DNA from: Thermoplasmata archaeon
GTDB lineage: Archaea; Thermoplasmatota; Thermoplasmata; Lutacidiplasmatales; UBA184
Direction: 5' to 3'
Length of the DNA stretch: 7,102 nucleotides
Assembly: GCA_030043405.1 (NCBI GenBank)
Contig: JASHXS010000226.1
Span: forward strand, 1 to 7,102
Part shown: positions 4,102 to 7,102 of the stretch, in pieces
Layout of the letters: every line of letters begins with the position of its first letter
Numbering within the stretch: position 1 is the stretch's first letter
Program-made: the position numbers and the translations under genes
Notes under the pieces: generated by a model
What the model was told of the DNA's origin: nothing
Databases searched by the model: none
Seen by the model: only the letters and a program-made list of their open reading frames with translations

Positions 4102-7068
4102 ATGCCCCCCGAAGAGACGGGACTCACCGCACCGTCGGCCCACGCGATCCAGGCGCGGGTGACCGCCTACTGGGAGGCCGCGGGCGTGGTCACCCGGGCC
4201 CTCGAGACCCCCGCGACCGGGGAGATCTTCCGCTTCACGGAGGGCCCGCCGACGGCGAACGGCCCCCCGCACCTCGGTCATCTTGCCGCCCGCACGTTCA
4301 AGGACCTGCAGCTCCGGTACCACCGGATGCTGGGGGACCGGGTCCTCACCTCGAAGGCGGGCTGGGACTGCCACGGCCTGGGCGTCGAGATCGAGATCGA
4401 GAAGCGGAACGGACTCCGCTCGAAGAAGGAGATCGAGTCCTTCGGGGTCGAGAAATTCGCCGCCGAGTGCCGGGCGTCGACGCTGGCCGTGGCGGACGTT
4501 TGGCGGCGGATGAGCGGGCTCCTCGGCTACTGGCTCGACTACGACCACGCCTACCGCACCATGGACGCCCCGTACATCGAGAGCGTCTGGTGGTCGCTCA
4601 AGACGCTGTTCGACCAGGGGCTCCTGGAGAAGGGGCACTACGTCTTGCCGTACTGTCCACGCTGCGAGACGCCGCTTGCGTCCCACGAGGTCGCCCAGGG
4701 GTACAAGGAAACCACGGACCCCTCCGTCACGGTCCGATTTCCCGTCCCCCGGGCCGACTCCCCCGCCCGGGCGATGCTCGTGTGGACCACGACCCCCTGG
4801 ACGCTGCCGGCCAACCTCCTGGTGGCCGCGCGGGCCGACCTCGAGTACTCGGTCGTGCGGACCGCCACGGGCGAGGAGTTGGTCCTGGCCTCCGCCGCCG
4901 TGCCGCGGTACTTCCCGGAGCCGCCGGAGATCGTCGACCGCTTCCCCGGGAGCCGGCTCGCCGGCACCGAGTACGAACCTCCGTTCTCCGCGGCCGGTCC
5001 GGGGCCGGGTCGATACCGTGTCGTCCTCGACGACTTCGTGACGGCCGAAGAGGGGACGGGCCTGGTCCACATCGCGCCCAGCTTCGGCCCGGATGACCAG
5101 CGGGTCGGCGCGCGGGAGAAGGTCGGCGTCTTCGACCCGCTGGACAGCCGAGGCGTGTTCGGTCCCGCGGTGCCCGAGGCGAAGGGAAAGTCCTTCAAGG
5201 CGGCGGATCCCCTGCTCACGCAGGCTCTCGCGGAGCGGGGCCGGCTCTACCGCTCGGAGACCCTCCGACACACGTACCCATTCTGCTGGCGGTGCGACAC
5301 GCCGCTGCTCTATCGGGCGATCGACTCGTGGTTCGTTCGGACCTCGCGCTTCACGACCGCCCTCGTCCGCCACAACGCGACGGTGGAGTGGGTCCCCGCG
5401 CACCTGCGGGACGGCCGATTCGGTAACTTCCTGACCGAGGCGAAGGACTGGGCGCTCTCCCGGAACCGATACTGGGGCACCCCACTACCGATCTGGGTGT
5501 GTCCGGTCGGGCACGCCACCTGCGTCGGCAGCTTCGAGGAGCTGGGCCGTCGCGCGGGCTCGCCCCTCCCCACGACGTTCGACCCCCATCGGGTCGAGAC
5601 GGACCGGATCCACTTTCCCTGCCCGACGTGCGGACAGGACGCTCGCCGCGAGCCGTACACGATCGACGCGTGGTACGATAGTGGCTCGGCCCCGTTCGCG
5701 CAGTTCCACTTCCCGTTCGAGCCGGGACCCTTCGATCCGGATGAGCCGCTCGACTACGTCGCCGAAGGGCTCGACCAGACGAGAGGCTGGTTCTACACCC
5801 TGCTGGTGCTCTCGACCGCGCTGTTCTCCCGGCCGGCGTATCGGGCGTCGTTGACGAACGGCATGGTCTTGGACGAGACCGGCCGCAAGATGTCGAAGTC
5901 GAAGGGGAACGTCCTCGACCCGGTCCAGCTGCTGGAGCGGCTGGGCGCCGACCCGATCCGCTGGACGCTCCTTTCGGTCGACTTCACCGAGCCGATGCGG
6001 GTCGGCGAGCCGACCATCCAGAAAGCGGCGGGTCGCACGCTGGGGACGCTCGCCAATCTGGTCGCCTTCCACCTGCAGAACGGCCGGGCCGACGACCTCC
6101 CGCCCGCTCTCGACCGTCCCATCCCGTCGACCCTCCTGGACCGGTGGGCGCTGGCCCGGCTGGAGGCTACCCGGGAGGCCGTGGAGGCCGCCCTGGAGGA
6201 GTACGACCCTCGGCCGGCCGCCACGGCCCTGCGCGACCTGGTGGACGACCTTTCGACCTGGTACGTCCGTCGCTCGCGCCCCCGATTCTGGGGCGAAACG
6301 ACGACGGAAGATCGGCGAGCCGCGCACGATACCCTCTCGTATGCGCTGCTCGGGCTCGCTCGGCTGGCCGCCCCGTTGCTGCCGTTCACGAGCGAGTGGA
6401 TCCACCAGGAGGTCGGCGAGCTCACGTTCGAGGATGCCTCGAGCTCGGTCCATCTCGCGGGCTGGCCCGAGACCCTCGCCGATCGCGAGCCCGCGATCGA
6501 GCGCGGCATGGTCGAGCTCCGCGCCCTCGCGGAGGTGGGCCGCGAGCTCCGGCATCGCGCGGAGGTCAAGTCGCGCATCCCGCTCGAGGAGTTCGTCCGG
6601 TTCGGCGACCCCACCCCGGGCCTCACGGCCCTCGGACCAGAGGGGCTCCAGTTGCTCGCCGAGGAGCTGAACGTACGCCGAGTTCGGCACGTCCCCGTGG
6701 CCGACCGCCCCCGCTTCCCTGACGAGGAGTGGGTCGTTCGCGAGGAGGAAGGGGTGCCCCAGGCCGCGCTCCCTCGGCGCCCTACCCCGGAGCTGAAGGC
6801 GGAAGGGCTGGCTCGGGAGGTCGGACGCCGCCTGCAGCAGACGCGAAAGGACCTCGGTCTCCAGCCGACCGACCACGTCCGCGTCACCGTCGGCGCCTCG
6901 GGCGACCTCCTCAGCGCCGTCCGCGCCGGCGCCGCCCGGCTCGCCCGCGACCTGCTCGCGGACCAGTTCGAAGTGGTGGACGGGGAGGTCGCCGCCGGGC
7001 CTGCGACCCGACGCTGGGACCTCGACGGCGTGGTGTTGACGGCCTCCGTGGCCCGGGCCGTCTCCTAG
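4102..7068 (+). CDS. ileS: Isoleucyl-tRNA synthetase (archaeal/eukaryote-like class)
   Basis: This complete 988-residue class Ia synthetase attaches isoleucine to tRNA-Ile. The HIGH motif is HLGH (57-60, after PTANGPP) and the KMSKS loop is canonical (596-600). The CP1 editing domain has WTTTPWTLPAN (228-238) and GTGLVHIAPSFGPDD (318-332); T231, H323 and D332 correspond to the E. coli T243, H333 and D342 proofreading residues. Cys pairs C185/C188 and C395/C398, and C467 with C507/C510, fit the two zinc sites of this class. IleRS identity rather than ValRS or LeuRS is supported by LGYWLDYDHAYRTMD, SHEVAQGYKETTDPSV and YPFCWRCDTPL. The anticodon-binding helical domain starts near 680 (DRWALARLEATREAV), and residues about 790-988 form the C-terminal region; the bacterial C-terminal zinc motif is absent. 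Oddly, the usually conserved HGLPVE reads HGLGVE (Gly94). It has its own promoter. Confidence 0.97.
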   Translation: MPPEETGLTAPSAHAIQARVTAYWEAAGVVTRALETPATGEIFRFTEGPPTANGPPHLGHLAARTFKDLQLRYHRMLGDRVLTSKAGWDCHGLGVEIEIEKRNGLRSKKEIESFGVEKFAAECRASTLAVADVWRRMSGLLGYWLDYDHAYRTMDAPYIESVWWSLKTLFDQGLLEKGHYVLPYCPRCETPLASHEVAQGYKETTDPSVTVRFPVPRADSPARAMLVWTTTPWTLPANLLVAARADLEYSVVRTATGEELVLASAAVPRYFPEPPEIVDRFPGSRLAGTEYEPPFSAAGPGPGRYRVVLDDFVTAEEGTGLVHIAPSFGPDDQRVGAREKVGVFDPLDSRGVFGPAVPEAKGKSFKAADPLLTQALAERGRLYRSETLRHTYPFCWRCDTPLLYRAIDSWFVRTSRFTTALVRHNATVEWVPAHLRDGRFGNFLTEAKDWALSRNRYWGTPLPIWVCPVGHATCVGSFEELGRRAGSPLPTTFDPHRVETDRIHFPCPTCGQDARREPYTIDAWYDSGSAPFAQFHFPFEPGPFDPDEPLDYVAEGLDQTRGWFYTLLVLSTALFSRPAYRASLTNGMVLDETGRKMSKSKGNVLDPVQLLERLGADPIRWTLLSVDFTEPMRVGEPTIQKAAGRTLGTLANLVAFHLQNGRADDLPPALDRPIPSTLLDRWALARLEATREAVEAALEEYDPRPAATALRDLVDDLSTWYVRRSRPRFWGETTTEDRRAAHDTLSYALLGLARLAAPLLPFTSEWIHQEVGELTFEDASSSVHLAGWPETLADREPAIERGMVELRALAEVGRELRHRAEVKSRIPLEEFVRFGDPTPGLTALGPEGLQLLAEELNVRRVRHVPVADRPRFPDEEWVVREEEGVPQAALPRRPTPELKAEGLAREVGRRLQQTRKDLGLQPTDHVRVTVGASGDLLSAVRAGAARLARDLLADQFEVVDGEVAAGPATRRWDLDGVVLTASVARAVS

Positions 7069-7102
7069 GGCCCGAGGGGTATCCGGGCGATCGCTCCCCG
7101 GG
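7069..7102. other. Terminal non-coding stretch after ileS
   Basis: The last 34 bases hold no gene. CCGGG (7083-7087) and CCCGG (7097-7101) could pair around a nine-base loop, but no T-tract follows within the window. GGTATCC at 7079-7084 and neighbours could be part of a promoter for a gene beyond the edge. Neither is well supported. Confidence 0.25.

Noticed and set aside
5485..6876. 463-codon minus-strand open frame inside ileS
   Set aside because: It is fully antisense to conserved IleRS sequence, including the KMSKS loop. Long antisense frames are expected at this GC content because stop codons are rare.
7083..7101. Hairpin after ileS as a transcription terminator
   Set aside because: A 5-bp GC stem with a nine-base loop is common by chance here, and no T-tract, the usual archaeal termination signal, is visible before the window ends.
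1..7102. CRISPR arrays, tRNA or rRNA genes, insertion sequences, defence or toxin-antitoxin systems
   Set aside because: I saw no spaced direct repeats, cloverleaf-like sequence, transposase motifs or toxin-like small genes; almost the whole window is accounted for by housekeeping or recognisable family genes.

Overview
The window is about 7.1 kb of very GC-rich (roughly 70%), gene-dense DNA that looks archaeal. Three things point that way. First, there is a short Pcc1-type KEOPS subunit gene. Second, the isoleucyl-tRNA synthetase is of the archaeal/eukaryote-like class, without the C-terminal zinc knuckle of the main bacterial class. Third, several genes have an AT-rich TATA-like box centred about 27-29 bases before the start codon and no Shine-Dalgarno sequence, the layout of leaderless archaeal transcripts. 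A high-GC Thermoplasmatota lineage is my guess; the sequence alone does not prove it.

Layout: (1) positions 3-179 hold the tail of an unrecognised helical protein. (2) A plus-strand operon, 206-2343, encodes a DUF1028 Ntn-hydrolase-like protein with a C-terminal peptidoglycan-binding-like domain, a 69-residue Pcc1 with a GTG start, and a CPBP (CAAX/Rce1-like) intramembrane protease. (3) A single minus-strand VOC/glyoxalase-family gene, 2289-2675, overlaps the end of the protease gene tail-to-tail by 55 bp. (4) A second plus-strand pair, 2760-4054, encodes a CoA-binding Rossmann protein and a bactofilin-like beta-helical protein with a proline/alanine-rich N-terminus. (5) A complete 988-residue isoleucyl-tRNA synthetase, 4102-7068, has its own TATA-like promoter. 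The last 34 bases hold no gene.

Two functions concern tRNA: Pcc1 belongs to the complex that makes t6A37 on ANN-decoding tRNAs, which include tRNA-Ile, and IleRS charges tRNA-Ile. They are in separate transcription units, so the link may be chance. I see no CRISPR array, transposon, RNA gene or defence system. Points worth a second look are the TATA boxes and inverted repeats at the DUF1028 and IleRS starts, the protease/glyoxalase antisense overlap, the Gly-Thr processing site proposed in DUF1028, the very short Pcc1, the Pro-to-Gly change in the IleRS active-site HGLPVE motif, and the archaeal bactofilin-like protein.
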